From Mycobacterium aquaticum (GTDB taxonomy: Bacteria; Actinomycetota; Actinomycetes; Mycobacteriales; Mycobacteriaceae), in NCBI RefSeq assembly GCF_002086485.1, contig NZ_MVHF01000063.1, positions 1 to 38,726 on the forward strand: a stretch of DNA of 38,726 nucleotides, in the 5' to 3' direction. A program made the translations under genes and the position numbers. Positions 7,679 through 15,350 of the stretch are shown here, piece by piece. The notes beneath the pieces were generated by a model, which was not told the DNA's origin, ran no database searches, and saw nothing but the letters and a program-made list of their open reading frames with translations. How positions within the stretch are numbered: position 1 is the stretch's first letter; each line of letters begins with the position of its first letter.

Positions 7679-9172
7679 TTACTGCTTTTTTTGGTCGTCG
7701 CCGATGGGCGTGATCATCAGGGTGAGCGGACGACCTTCGCGGACCACCTCGATCGGAACTTCCTGGCCGACGTTCAGCTGGCGCACCGCGACCACGAACT
7801 CGTCACCGTCGGCCACCTTGCGGTCGCCGATCTTGACGACGACGTCGTTCTCCAGGATGCCGGCCTTCTCGGCGGGGCTGCCCGGGCTCACATCGCTGAC
7901 CTTGGCGCCGGACGCCACGCTGTTGCTCACCGACACGGCGGTCAACCCCAGCGACGGGTGCACGATCTTGCCGTCCTGGATGAGCTTCTCCGCCACCCGC
8001 TTGACCTCGTTGACCGGGATCGCGAAGCCCAGACCGCTTGCGCTGTCGGACAACGACTTTCCTGCGGTGTTGATCCCGATGACCTCGGAGTCCATGTTGA
8101 TCAGCGGGCCGCCGGAGTTGCCGTGGTTGATGGACGCGTCGGTCTGCACGCCATCGATCACGGTGTCGGTGTCCGAGCCTTCGCCGGACAACGGCACGGG
8201 GCGGTGCAGGGCGCTGATGATGCCGTGCGTGACGGTGCTGCGCAGGCCGAGCGGCGCACCGGCGGCGATCACTTCCTGACCGACCTGCAGCTTCTCCGAA
8301 TCACCCATACGGGCCACGCTCAGGTGGTCGACGTTGTCGACCTTGAGCACCGCGACGTCGGTCTTGGGATCGCGGCCGATCAAGCGGGCCGGGACGACGG
8401 TGCCGTCGTTGAACACCACGCTGAGCTGGTAATCGGCCGGCTTGGCGGCAGCGTCGGAGATCACGTGGTTGTTGGTGACGATGAAGCCGGACTTGTCGAT
8501 CACGACGCCGGAGCCCTGCGAGCCCTCGGTCTTGCCCTTGGCCTCGATGGTGACCACGGAATCGGCCACCGCGGCGGCGACGGTCGCGAACCGGCCAGCG
8601 GGCTGCTCCGGGTTGTGGCCCGTCTCCAGCGTCACCTTCGATGTGGTGAACGCCTGCACGGTCTCGGCCGTCATGCGGCCGACCACGCCGCCGAACGCGC
8701 CGACCAGCAGGGCGATCAGGCCCAGTGTGATCAGTGCGAGCACGGAGACCCGGCGTCCGAACAAGACATCACGCAAACCCAGCTTGGTGACCGGTTCGGT
8801 GCTGACCGGGTGCGGTGGCGGCGGCTGGGCCGGAGTGCCCAGCGCAACCGCGGCGGCCGGGTCGCGCCAGGGGTCGGCAACCTCGTCGTCGCCGTCACCG
8901 TCCCGTTCGGCCGCCAGCGCACCCGCGTCGGCGGGGTGGCGCTGCAGGGAGTACTCGCCGGAGCGTCCGAACGCCTCGGCCAACACCGGATCCGGGGCTT
9001 GGTCCTTGGGCGTGTACTCGCCCTGGTCCTCATACTTCTCGGCGCCGAGGAAGGATCCGTGGACGCCGGCCGGCCGCCCGAATGCACGTTGTGATGCCGG
9101 GTCGACGGGTGGCCGCTGAACAGCACGGGGCGCCAGGCGGTCGGTCTCGCCGGGCTGATCCTGGTCGGTCAA
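7679..9172 (-). CDS. htrA: Membrane-anchored HtrA-type serine protease
   Basis: 497 residues. The N-terminal 130 residues are a cytoplasmic Pro/Asp-rich region with two AFGR motifs (30-33, 67-70). One membrane helix lies at about 142-164. The trypsin-like protease domain sits outside the membrane with His236 (TNNHVIS), Asp272 (PKTDVAVLK) and Ser353 (NHGNSGGPL). One PDZ domain follows at about 405-490 (SPGSPAEKAGILENDVVVKIGDR). It degrades or refolds damaged envelope proteins and is tied to SigE/RseA control. The start shown is TTG with only a weak AGAGAG upstream, and homologues have somewhat longer tails, so the exact start is uncertain. Matches Rv1223. Confidence 0.92.
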   Translation of the reverse strand: MTDQDQPGETDRLAPRAVQRPPVDPASQRAFGRPAGVHGSFLGAEKYEDQGEYTPKDQAPDPVLAEAFGRSGEYSLQRHPADAGALAAERDGDGDDEVADPWRDPAAAVALGTPAQPPPPHPVSTEPVTKLGLRDVLFGRRVSVLALITLGLIALLVGAFGGVVGRMTAETVQAFTTSKVTLETGHNPEQPAGRFATVAAAVADSVVTIEAKGKTEGSQGSGVVIDKSGFIVTNNHVISDAAAKPADYQLSVVFNDGTVVPARLIGRDPKTDVAVLKVDNVDHLSVARMGDSEKLQVGQEVIAAGAPLGLRSTVTHGIISALHRPVPLSGEGSDTDTVIDGVQTDASINHGNSGGPLINMDSEVIGINTAGKSLSDSASGLGFAIPVNEVKRVAEKLIQDGKIVHPSLGLTAVSVSNSVASGAKVSDVSPGSPAEKAGILENDVVVKIGDRKVADGDEFVVAVRQLNVGQEVPIEVVREGRPLTLMITPIGDDQKKQ

Positions 9173-9251
9173 CGGTGTATCACTCTCTGATCGGAGCGCC
9201 CGCTGCGGCCAGATAGCCTGCGCGGGACACTAGCTCGCGTGTTGCTCTAGC

Positions 9252-9650
9252 CTACCGGCGCTTACGCCGGGCCCGATTCGGGTCGTCAGCAAACTCGCCC
9301 TGGTTGGGCCATTCGGGAGCCTGATGCGGCGCATGGTGCGGTATCTGCGACAACATGCCCAGCAACGTGTGGGGAATGGAGATCGGGCACGAGTCCCGCA
9401 ATGCCGCGCGGGCCTGCGACTGCGCGTCAACCTCGGCCGCACAGTCGGGACACAGCGAAAGATGGTGCGCCGCCCGCAGGTGCGCGGTCATCCGCAGCTC
9501 GCCGTCCACGAAAGCCGCGATGGCCTCGGTCGACAGGTGCTCAGTGGACCCGAACTGGCGCGGAGCGCCCACCGGCGCGTCGCTCTGAGAAGCAAATTGC
9601 GCAGGCAGCCAGGAGAATGCGCGACGGAACACGTGTCCCGGGTCGACCAT
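9252..9650 (-). CDS. rseA: Anti-sigma E factor RseA (zinc anti-sigma domain)
   Basis: 132 residues from ATG 9650, chosen because GAGAGGAGC lies 7 nt upstream and MVDPGHVFRRAFSWLPAQFASQSD matches the family N-terminus; an in-frame GTG at 9671 would add 7 residues. The zinc anti-sigma motif HLSLCPDC (H-x3-C-x2-C) is present, along with STEHLSTEAIAAFVDGELRMTAHLRAAHH, the part that holds SigE. Thr36 sits where M. tuberculosis RseA carries Thr39, the PknB phosphorylation site that triggers ClpC1P2 degradation (known for the orthologue). The C-terminus is basic (RARRKRR). No membrane helix: cytoplasmic. Confidence 0.93.
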   Translation of the reverse strand: MVDPGHVFRRAFSWLPAQFASQSDAPVGAPRQFGSTEHLSTEAIAAFVDGELRMTAHLRAAHHLSLCPDCAAEVDAQSQARAALRDSCPISIPHTLLGMLSQIPHHAPHQAPEWPNQGEFADDPNRARRKRR

Positions 9651-9728
9651 CACCCAGCTCCTCTCGGGCACATTTGAACCTCATTAGTGAATGTAGCGCG
9701 CGTCCCGGCCCGAGGCACTCATGACTGC

Positions 9729-10529
9729 TCAGGCGGACTGAGCAGTTTCCGGTGAGTGTTTGGCGAGATAGTCACGCAGCGCCTGACGGCCCCGGTGAAT
9801 GCGGCTACGCACAGTGCCCAGTTTGACGTCGAGCGTCGCGCCGATCTCCTCGTAGGACAGGCCCTCGATATCGCACAACACCACGGCGGCACGGAACTCG
9901 GGAGCCAGCGAGTCGAGCGCGGCCTGCAGGTCGGCGCCCAGACGCGAGTCGTGGTAGATCTGCTCGGGGTTGGGGTCCTCGGCAGGCACGCGGTCGTAGT
10001 CCTCCGGCAGCGCTTCCATCCGAATGCGTCCGCGACGTCGCACCATGTCGAGGAACAGGTTCGTGGTGATGCGGTGCAACCAGCCCTCGAACGTGCCGGG
10101 CTGATAGTTCTGCAGCGACCGGAACACCCGGATGAACGTTTCCTGAGTCAGATCCTCGGCGTCGTGCTGGTTGCCCGACAGGCGATAGGCCAACCGATAG
10201 ACCCGGTCAGCGTGTTGGCGTACCAGTTCGTCCCAGGACGGCATGGCCGCCTGGTCGCCGGTCGCGTCGAAGACGGCGGTGCCGGTCAGTTCGTCGGACG
10301 GCTGAACCCACTCGCCATCGGTGTACTGCTCCAGGTGGGACATTGTCACCGGGGCGGGCTGGGATGTGGTGATCGACTGAGATGCGATGGTCGTCGGTTC
10401 CTCCTGCTCACAGACCTCAACAGAGCTAACACGCGGGCCAATGTCGTTATTCCAAGTCCGCTCCACAGAGCGCGGGAGACGGCCGTGTTCCATGCGGATT
10501 ACCGTTCCCCATGCCGGTGAGGCGGGCAT
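9729..10529 (-). CDS. sigE: ECF sigma factor SigE
   Basis: 266 residues from ATG 10529. Region 2 is DELVRQHADRVYRLAYRLSGNQHDAEDLTQETFIRVFRSLQNYQPGTFEGWLHRITTNLFLDMVRRR. Region 4 is LQAALDSLAPEFRAAVVLCDIEGLSYEEIGATLDVKLGTVRSRIHRGRQALRDYL. These are nearly identical to M. tuberculosis SigE. The N-terminal 60 residues are poorly conserved; in-frame ATGs at residues 13 and 63 are alternative starts. A TAAGTT box 7 nt before ATG 10529 supports a leaderless long form, while a SigH-like promoter inside the frame (10427-10453) would make only a shorter form. SigE drives the response to surface stress, detergent and heat. Confidence 0.94.
   Translation of the reverse strand: MPASPAWGTVIRMEHGRLPRSVERTWNNDIGPRVSSVEVCEQEEPTTIASQSITTSQPAPVTMSHLEQYTDGEWVQPSDELTGTAVFDATGDQAAMPSWDELVRQHADRVYRLAYRLSGNQHDAEDLTQETFIRVFRSLQNYQPGTFEGWLHRITTNLFLDMVRRRGRIRMEALPEDYDRVPAEDPNPEQIYHDSRLGADLQAALDSLAPEFRAAVVLCDIEGLSYEEIGATLDVKLGTVRSRIHRGRQALRDYLAKHSPETAQSA
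10427..10453 (-). promoter_or_regulatory. sigE: Candidate SigH-type promoter inside the sigE N-terminus
   Basis: On the minus strand, GGAATA (10453-10448) and GTTA (10430-10427) lie with 18 nt between GGAAT and GTT, matching the GGAA(C/T)-N16-20-GTT form of SigH/SigE-class promoters. Transcription would start within the codons between residues 25 and 40, so SigE would begin at a downstream codon such as Met63. In M. tuberculosis sigE has a comparable SigH-dependent promoter. Confidence 0.4.
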
Positions 10530-10536
10530 ATGAGCA

Positions 10537-10542
10537 AACTTA
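10537..10542 (-). promoter_or_regulatory. sigE: Candidate -10 box (TAAGTT) for sigE
   Basis: TAAGTT on the minus strand ends 7 nt before ATG 10529, the spacing of a leaderless transcript. Confidence 0.4.
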
Positions 10543-10656
10543 ACTTTCCCTGAGAATCCGGGCGATATGCATCACAACCTGGGCAAATCAGCTGTTTTCC
10601 GACCGGAATCGGCACCCTGCGCGGGCGTGTCGCGACGGCCGCGGTGGCCACTGGCC

Positions 10657-10662
10657 TACGCT
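10657..10662 (+). promoter_or_regulatory. Candidate -10 box (TACGCT) for the methyltransferase gene
   Basis: TACGCT is followed by exactly 6 nt and then ATG 10669, giving a predicted transcription start on the A of ATG. This decides the start against the longer frame opening at 10567. Confidence 0.5.
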
Positions 10663-10668
10663 GCGGGC

Positions 10669-11334
10669 ATGGTCAGCTCCGACGAGACTCCGGGTCAGGC
10701 GCACCCCAGCCACGCCGAGGCGATCGTGACTCACGCCGAACGGTCGATTTCCGAGGATTCGATCGTGGCCGCTGCCCGCGAACGTGCCGTCGACATCGGC
10801 GCAGGCGCGGTCACACCGGCGGTCGGCGCACTGTTGAGCGTGCTGGCCCGGCTCACCGGCGGCCGAGCCGTGGTCGAGGTGGGCACCGGCGCCGGCGTCA
10901 GCGGACTGTGGCTGCTCTCGGGCATGCGCGACGACGGCGTGCTCACCACGATCGACGTCGAACCAGAGCATCTACGGATCGCCAAGCAGGGGTTCAGCGA
11001 GGCCGGTGTGGGGCCGGGCCGAACCCGGCTGATCAGCGGGCGCGCCCAAGAGGTGCTGACCCGGCTCGCCGACGAGTCCTACGACCTGGTGTTCATCGAC
11101 GCCGACCCGGTCGACCAGCCACAGTTCGTGACCGAAGGCGTCCGGCTGCTGCGTGCCGGCGGCGCCATCGTGGTGCACCGGGCCGCGCTCGGCGGCCGCG
11201 CGGGTGACGCCACCGCGCGTGACGCGGAGGTGACCGCGGTACGTGAAGCCGCCCGGCTGATCGCCGAGGACGAGCGACTCACCCCGGTGCTGATCCCCCT
11301 CGGCGACGGCCTGCTCGCCGCCGTTCGCGACTGA
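10669..11334 (+). CDS. SAM-dependent O-methyltransferase (CCoAOMT-like, Rv1220c type)
   Basis: 221 residues from ATG 10669; the frame opens at 10567 but the extra residues have no family character. Motif I VVEVGTGAGVSGLWLLSG binds S-adenosylmethionine, ILTTIDVEPEH-type acidic motif II follows (here VLTTIDVEPEHLRIAKQGF), and YDLVFIDADPVDQPQFVTEGVRLLRAGGAIVVHRA is the metal-dependent O-methyltransferase core. The domain fills the protein, with a short N-terminal helical cap. The substrate is unknown. The gene is divergent from sigE, as in M. tuberculosis, where Rv1220c faces sigE. No close downstream partner on its strand (147-nt gap to the TetR gene). Confidence 0.88.
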   Translation: MVSSDETPGQAHPSHAEAIVTHAERSISEDSIVAAARERAVDIGAGAVTPAVGALLSVLARLTGGRAVVEVGTGAGVSGLWLLSGMRDDGVLTTIDVEPEHLRIAKQGFSEAGVGPGRTRLISGRAQEVLTRLADESYDLVFIDADPVDQPQFVTEGVRLLRAGGAIVVHRAALGGRAGDATARDAEVTAVREAARLIAEDERLTPVLIPLGDGLLAAVRD

Positions 11335-11444
11335 CTTTTTTCGCGCGAACAGACACTCCGGCACGCGACACGCCGCGTTTGGCGTACCGCCGTGACTGCT
11401 CGCGTGTCTTCGGCGATCTTTACGGATTCCTGACGGACCACCCC

Positions 11445-11474
11445 TTGACGCTGCACTGAACGCGCGTTTAGCGT
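11445..11474 (+). promoter_or_regulatory. Candidate promoter of the TetR-ABC exporter operon
   Basis: TTGACG (11445-11450), an 18-nt spacer and TAGCGT (11469-11474) precede ATG 11482 by 7 nt, so the message is probably leaderless. The -10 box lies inside the operator palindrome, an arrangement suited to autorepression. Confidence 0.5.
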
Positions 11475-11490
11475 ACTAAACATGCGTTCA
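11457..11490. promoter_or_regulatory. Operator palindrome covering -10 box and start codon of the TetR gene
   Basis: Two 15-nt arms, TGAACGCGCGTTTAG and CTAAACATGCGTTCA, are separated by CGTA and are complementary at 13 of 15 positions. The element covers the -10 box and the ATG at 11482. It is the natural binding site for the TetR repressor encoded directly downstream (inference). Confidence 0.65.
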
Positions 11491-12162
11491 GTCAATGAAG
11501 ATCGAACGACCACGGCGAGAATCCGCGACGCCGCGATCGACCAGTTCGGCCAACACGGCTTCAGTGTCGGCCTGCGCACCATCGCCGAGGCCGCCGGCGT
11601 GAGTGCAGCCTTGGTGATTCATCACTTCGGCTCCAAAGACGGCCTGCGCAAGTCCTGCGATGCCTACGTGGCCGAGGTCATCCGCGACGCCAAGTCGGAG
11701 TCGATGAACAGCACCGACCCCGCGAGTTGGCTGGCGCAGATGGCCGAGATCGAGTCATACGCACCCCTGGTCGCCTACCTGGTACGCAGCATGCAATCCG
11801 GCAGCGAGCTGGCCAAGTCGTTCTGGCAGAAGATGCTCGAGAACGCCGAGCAGTACCTCGAGGACGGCGTGCGCACCGGTGTGCTCAAGCCGAGCAGGGA
11901 CCCCAAGGCACGGGCCCGCTACCTGGCGATCTGCGGCGGCGGCGCGTTCCTGCTGTACATCCAGATGCACGACAACCCAACGGATCTGCGCACAGTCCTG
12001 CACGACTACGGCGAGGACATGGTGCTGCCCGCGCTCGAGCTCTACACCAACGGCCTGATGGCCGATTCCACCATGTACGACGCGTTCCTGGCCCAGCGGG
12101 AAAAGGGCATCCCGTTCAGCGGCCCGGACGCGGCCGCAGCGGCCCGACCGGAAGGAGCCTGA
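11482..12162 (+). CDS. TetR-family repressor of the adjacent ABC exporter (Rv1219c type)
   Basis: 226 residues. The N-terminal helix-turn-helix is ARIRDAAIDQFGQHGFSVGLRTIAEAAGVSAALVIHHFGSKDGLRKSCDAYVAEVI (about 11-65). The ligand-binding, dimerising C-terminal domain contains LYIQMHDNPTDLRTVLHDYGEDMVLPALELYTNGLM, close to M. tuberculosis Rv1219c, which has a solved structure and controls the Rv1218c-Rv1217c multidrug exporter. The operator palindrome overlies its own start codon, so autorepression is likely. The ATPase gene begins 3 nt after its stop behind GGAG. Confidence 0.92.
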   Translation: MRSVNEDRTTTARIRDAAIDQFGQHGFSVGLRTIAEAAGVSAALVIHHFGSKDGLRKSCDAYVAEVIRDAKSESMNSTDPASWLAQMAEIESYAPLVAYLVRSMQSGSELAKSFWQKMLENAEQYLEDGVRTGVLKPSRDPKARARYLAICGGGAFLLYIQMHDNPTDLRTVLHDYGEDMVLPALELYTNGLMADSTMYDAFLAQREKGIPFSGPDAAAAARPEGA

Positions 12163-12164
12163 CC

Positions 12165-13061
12165 ATGCCTGACGCAGCGATCGAAATCCAGGGTCTGTCA
12201 AAGTCTTTCGGACGGACCAAGGCACTCGACGGACTCAACCTGAGTGTGGCACCCGGCGCCGTCACCGGCTTCCTCGGACCCAACGGCGCGGGCAAGTCCA
12301 CCACCATCCGGGTCCTGCTCGGCCTGCTGCGCGCCGACGGCGGAACCGTTCGTCTACTCGGCGGCGACCCCTGGCACGACGCCGTGGCCCTGCATCGTCG
12401 AATCGCCTACGTGCCAGGCGATGTGACCCTGTGGCCCAACCTCACCGGCATGCAGGTCATCGACTTCCTGACCGGCCTGCGCGGCAACAACATCGACACC
12501 CGCAGGCGTGATCAGCTCATCGAACGCTTCGAGCTGGATCCGCACAAGAAGGCCAGGACCTACTCGAAGGGCAATCGGCAGAAGGTGGCGATCGTCGCGG
12601 CCTTCAGCACCAACGCCGAGCTCTACATTCTCGATGAACCGACATCGGGGCTCGACCCGTTGATGGAGAAGGCTTTTCAGCAGTGCGTCAGCGAGGTGTC
12701 CTCCCGCGGCGCGGCGGTGCTGCTGTCGAGCCACATCCTCGCCGAGGTGGAGAAGCTGTGCGACAACGTGACCATCATCCGCGCGGGTCGCGCCGTGCGG
12801 TCCGGCACGCTCAGCCAGTTGCGGCACCTCATGCAGACCACCGTGCAGGTCCGCACCAGTACCGACGGTCAAGTGCTGCAACGGATGCCATTCGTACACG
12901 ACTTCTCCATCGCCGACGGCCACTACCGCTTCTCGGTCGACCGCACCGACCTCGACCGGACCATGGCAGAGCTGGCCGATCTGGGTATCCGGGACCTGTC
13001 GGTGACGCCGGCGTCGCTGGAAGACCTGTTCCTGCGCGAGTACCAGCGGGTGTCGTCATGA
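12165..13061 (+). CDS. ABC exporter ATP-binding subunit (Rv1218c type)
   Basis: 298 residues from ATG 12165, chosen because GAAGGAG lies 8-9 nt upstream; the frame runs further up but only over the TetR gene. Walker A is GPNGAGKST (38-46). The signature is the variant YSKGNRQKVAIVAAF instead of LSGGQ. Walker B is LYILDEPTSGLDPL and the H-loop is LLSSHILAEVEKLCD. This is an ABC-2/DrrA-type cytoplasmic ATPase driving the permease encoded next, with a 4-nt ATGA overlap. In M. tuberculosis the pair exports several drug classes; the natural substrate is not known. Confidence 0.93.
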   Translation: MPDAAIEIQGLSKSFGRTKALDGLNLSVAPGAVTGFLGPNGAGKSTTIRVLLGLLRADGGTVRLLGGDPWHDAVALHRRIAYVPGDVTLWPNLTGMQVIDFLTGLRGNNIDTRRRDQLIERFELDPHKKARTYSKGNRQKVAIVAAFSTNAELYILDEPTSGLDPLMEKAFQQCVSEVSSRGAAVLLSSHILAEVEKLCDNVTIIRAGRAVRSGTLSQLRHLMQTTVQVRTSTDGQVLQRMPFVHDFSIADGHYRFSVDRTDLDRTMAELADLGIRDLSVTPASLEDLFLREYQRVSS

Positions 13062-14653
13062 CCACCGCCCCGACGCTGGCGACGCGATCATCGTTCGCCG
13101 GTACCGCCGATCTGCTGCGGCTGGCCGTCCGCCGCGACCGCGTGCGGCTCAGCGTCTGGATCGCCGTCGTGACGCTGATGATGGTCTACGCGCCCAACGC
13201 CATCAAGTTGGCCTATCCCGAAGAGCAGCAACGCTTGTCGCGTGTCGAGCTGCTCAAGACACCCGCCGGCACGATGCTCGGCGGTCCGATGTTCGGACGC
13301 AACGAGACCGACCTCGGCGTGATGATGGCCAACGAGCTCATGCTCACCCTGATCATCGCCACCTCGATACTGGCCATCTCGACGGTGATTCGTCACACCC
13401 GCGCCGAGGAGGAAAGCGGCGCAGCCGAACTCGTGCTGTCCTCGGTGGTCGGCAGGCATGCCCGCACCTTCGCCGCGTTGGCGCTGATCGGCGCCGTCAA
13501 CGCGGTGCTGGCGGTGACCATGACCGTGGCGATGGCCTCGACCGGTTTCGCCGTCGTCGACACCGCCGCGATGTGTCTGGGCATCACCGCGGTCGCGATG
13601 GTGTTCGGCGCGGTAGCTGCGGTCAGCGCCCAGCTGTGGCGGCAGGCCCGCACCGCCACCGGCGCCGCGATGGGCGCGTTGGCCCTGGCCGCACTGGTAC
13701 GCGGTGTCGGCGACGTCATCGACACCTCCGGCAGCGCACTGAGCTGGTTCTCCCCCATCGCGTGGGCTCAGCAGATGCGGTCGTTCGTGGAGCTGCGCTG
13801 GTGGCCTCTGGCCATGCTGGTGACGCTTACGGTGGCGCTGATGCTGCTCGCGGCGGTGTTGGAGACCAGGAGGCAGTACGACGACGGCAATCTGCCCTCC
13901 ACCGGTGAACGCGTGAACGCCCACCGGATTTCCGGACCATTCCAGCTGCATCTGACCTTGCAGCGCGGCCCGACGATCGGGTGGGGTGTGGGGTTGTTCC
14001 TGGCCGGGCTGGCGTTCGGTTCGATGACGAAATCGCTGTTGGACGCGGCGCGCACCAACGAGCTGATCGCCCGGGTGCTGGACGCCCAGGGCAACGACGG
14101 GGTGTACACCACCATGACGCAGTTTCTGGCCGCGGCGACGTCGGCCTACGTGGTGTCGGCCGTTCTGCGGGTGTACAGCGACGAGCAGGCCGGCCTCGGT
14201 GAGGCGGTGCTGGCGGGTGCTACGTCGCGATGGCGCTGGCTGCTCGAGGCGGTGGCTTCGGCGGTGCTCGGATCGGCGGTGCTGATGCTGCTGGCCGGCT
14301 TCGGCAACGGTCTGGGCGCCGGCGTGACGCTCGGCGAGCCCGCCACCATCGCACGACTCACGTTGGCCGGGCTGGGATTCGTGCCCGCCATGGCGGTGCT
14401 GGCCGGCGTCGCCGCTCTCGCGGTCGCCCTGCGCAAGCCCTGGATCGGTTGGCTGGCAGTCACTTTCGTCATCGTCGCGCTGTATCTCGGAGCGCTGCTG
14501 CGACTTCCCCACTGGCTGCTGCAGCTCTCGCCCGTCGGTCAGACCACGCTACCCAGCCACGTGCCGCTCACCGCATTGGCAGTGATGATCGGCGCCGCAA
14601 CAACATTGACTCTCATCGCAGGGTGGATCTACCGCAACCGCGATGCCGTGTAG
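13058..14653 (+). CDS. ABC exporter membrane subunit (Rv1217c type)
   Basis: 531 residues from ATG 13058, which overlaps the ATPase stop. The frame is open upstream, but that part is antisense-like low-quality sequence over the ATPase gene. The N-terminus TADLLRLAVRRDRVRLSVWIAVVTLMMVY is the elbow helix and first membrane helix. About 12 hydrophobic segments follow in two similar halves, the second beginning near GPTIGWGVGLFLAGLAFG, so the protein is a fused full-length permease. Works with the ATPase upstream at the inner membrane. Confidence 0.92.
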   Translation: MTTAPTLATRSSFAGTADLLRLAVRRDRVRLSVWIAVVTLMMVYAPNAIKLAYPEEQQRLSRVELLKTPAGTMLGGPMFGRNETDLGVMMANELMLTLIIATSILAISTVIRHTRAEEESGAAELVLSSVVGRHARTFAALALIGAVNAVLAVTMTVAMASTGFAVVDTAAMCLGITAVAMVFGAVAAVSAQLWRQARTATGAAMGALALAALVRGVGDVIDTSGSALSWFSPIAWAQQMRSFVELRWWPLAMLVTLTVALMLLAAVLETRRQYDDGNLPSTGERVNAHRISGPFQLHLTLQRGPTIGWGVGLFLAGLAFGSMTKSLLDAARTNELIARVLDAQGNDGVYTTMTQFLAAATSAYVVSAVLRVYSDEQAGLGEAVLAGATSRWRWLLEAVASAVLGSAVLMLLAGFGNGLGAGVTLGEPATIARLTLAGLGFVPAMAVLAGVAALAVALRKPWIGWLAVTFVIVALYLGALLRLPHWLLQLSPVGQTTLPSHVPLTALAVMIGAATTLTLIAGWIYRNRDAV

Positions 14654-14666
14654 CAGGGAGGACATC

Positions 14667-15344
14667 ATGCTCAAGCTGATCGGGCAAACCGCGGTGTCGG
14701 CCGTATTCGGCATGGTGATGTTGGGTTTTGCGTTGTTCGCGTCGGCCGGCACGCTCGACTACTGGCAGGCCTGGGTCTTCATTGTCGTGTTCGCGGTCGC
14801 CACACTGGTTCCGAGTTTCTATCTGGCGGTCAAGGACCCGGCCGCACTGCAACGCCGGATGCGCGGCGGACCGAAAGCCGAAACCAGGGTGGTGCAGAAG
14901 ATCATCATCACCGTCAGCCTCATATCGGTGGTCGCCGTGCTCATCATCAGCGCGGTCGACCACCGCGAGGGCTGGTCGCACGTCCCCGTCCCCGTGGTGA
15001 TCCTCGGAAACGTAATTGTGTTGGCCGGGCTCGCGCTGGCACAGGCCGTCGTCTTCCAGAACAGCTTCGCCGGTGCCAGCATTCGCGTGGAGTCCGAACA
15101 GCATGTGGTGACCACCGGCCTGTACCGCGTTGTGCGTCATCCGATGTATGTCGGCACGGTGCTGCTGATGATCGGAATACCGTTGGCGCTGGGCTCCTAT
15201 TGGGCGTTGCTGGCGGTCGTGGTGACCGTGCCCGCGCTGGCAGTGCGGATCACCGATGAGGAGAAGATGCTGCGCACCGAGCTCGACGGGTACACCGCGT
15301 ACACCGAAAAAGTGCGCTACCGACTGGTGCCCTACGTGTGGTGA
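14667..15344 (+). CDS. Membrane methyltransferase, isoprenylcysteine/PEMT-like (Rv1216c type)
   Basis: 225 residues from ATG 14667, preceded by AGGGAGGA at 4 nt; the frame opens 24 nt earlier at 14643, overlapping the permease stop. There are five hydrophobic helices. The C-terminal half carries VVTTGLYRVVRHPMYVGTVLLMIGIPLALGSYWALL and RITDEEKMLRTELDGYTAYTEKVRYRLVPYVW, the RHPxY and EE motifs of the ICMT/phospholipid methyltransferase fold that bind S-adenosylmethionine at the membrane surface. The substrate is unknown. It is 13 nt behind the exporter permease, so it may be the fourth gene of the TetR-controlled operon. Confidence 0.85.
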   Translation: MLKLIGQTAVSAVFGMVMLGFALFASAGTLDYWQAWVFIVVFAVATLVPSFYLAVKDPAALQRRMRGGPKAETRVVQKIIITVSLISVVAVLIISAVDHREGWSHVPVPVVILGNVIVLAGLALAQAVVFQNSFAGASIRVESEQHVVTTGLYRVVRHPMYVGTVLLMIGIPLALGSYWALLAVVVTVPALAVRITDEEKMLRTELDGYTAYTEKVRYRLVPYVW

Positions 15345-15350
15345 GTCAGG

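Noticed and set aside
7679..7695. A-AAA-AAG slippery heptamer in the last codons of htrA as a programmed -1 frameshift
   Set aside because: tatB lies in the same frame as htrA, so a -1 slip would not join them; the -1 product is an unrelated Arg-rich frame and no stimulatory structure was seen.
7199..9094. 631-residue plus-strand open frame antisense to tatB and htrA
   Set aside because: His/Asp/Gly-rich shadow of two clearly identified genes; no motif or ribosome site.
11319..11350. Inverted repeat GTTCGCG…CGCGAAC with a T-run after the methyltransferase gene as terminator
   Set aside because: The T-run is in the loop, not after the stem, and the arm overlaps the coding end; not convincing.
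12683..13057. Long N-terminal extension of the exporter permease
   Set aside because: It overlaps the ATPase gene in another frame and is Arg/Gly-rich; the ATGA overlap at 13058 gives the natural start.
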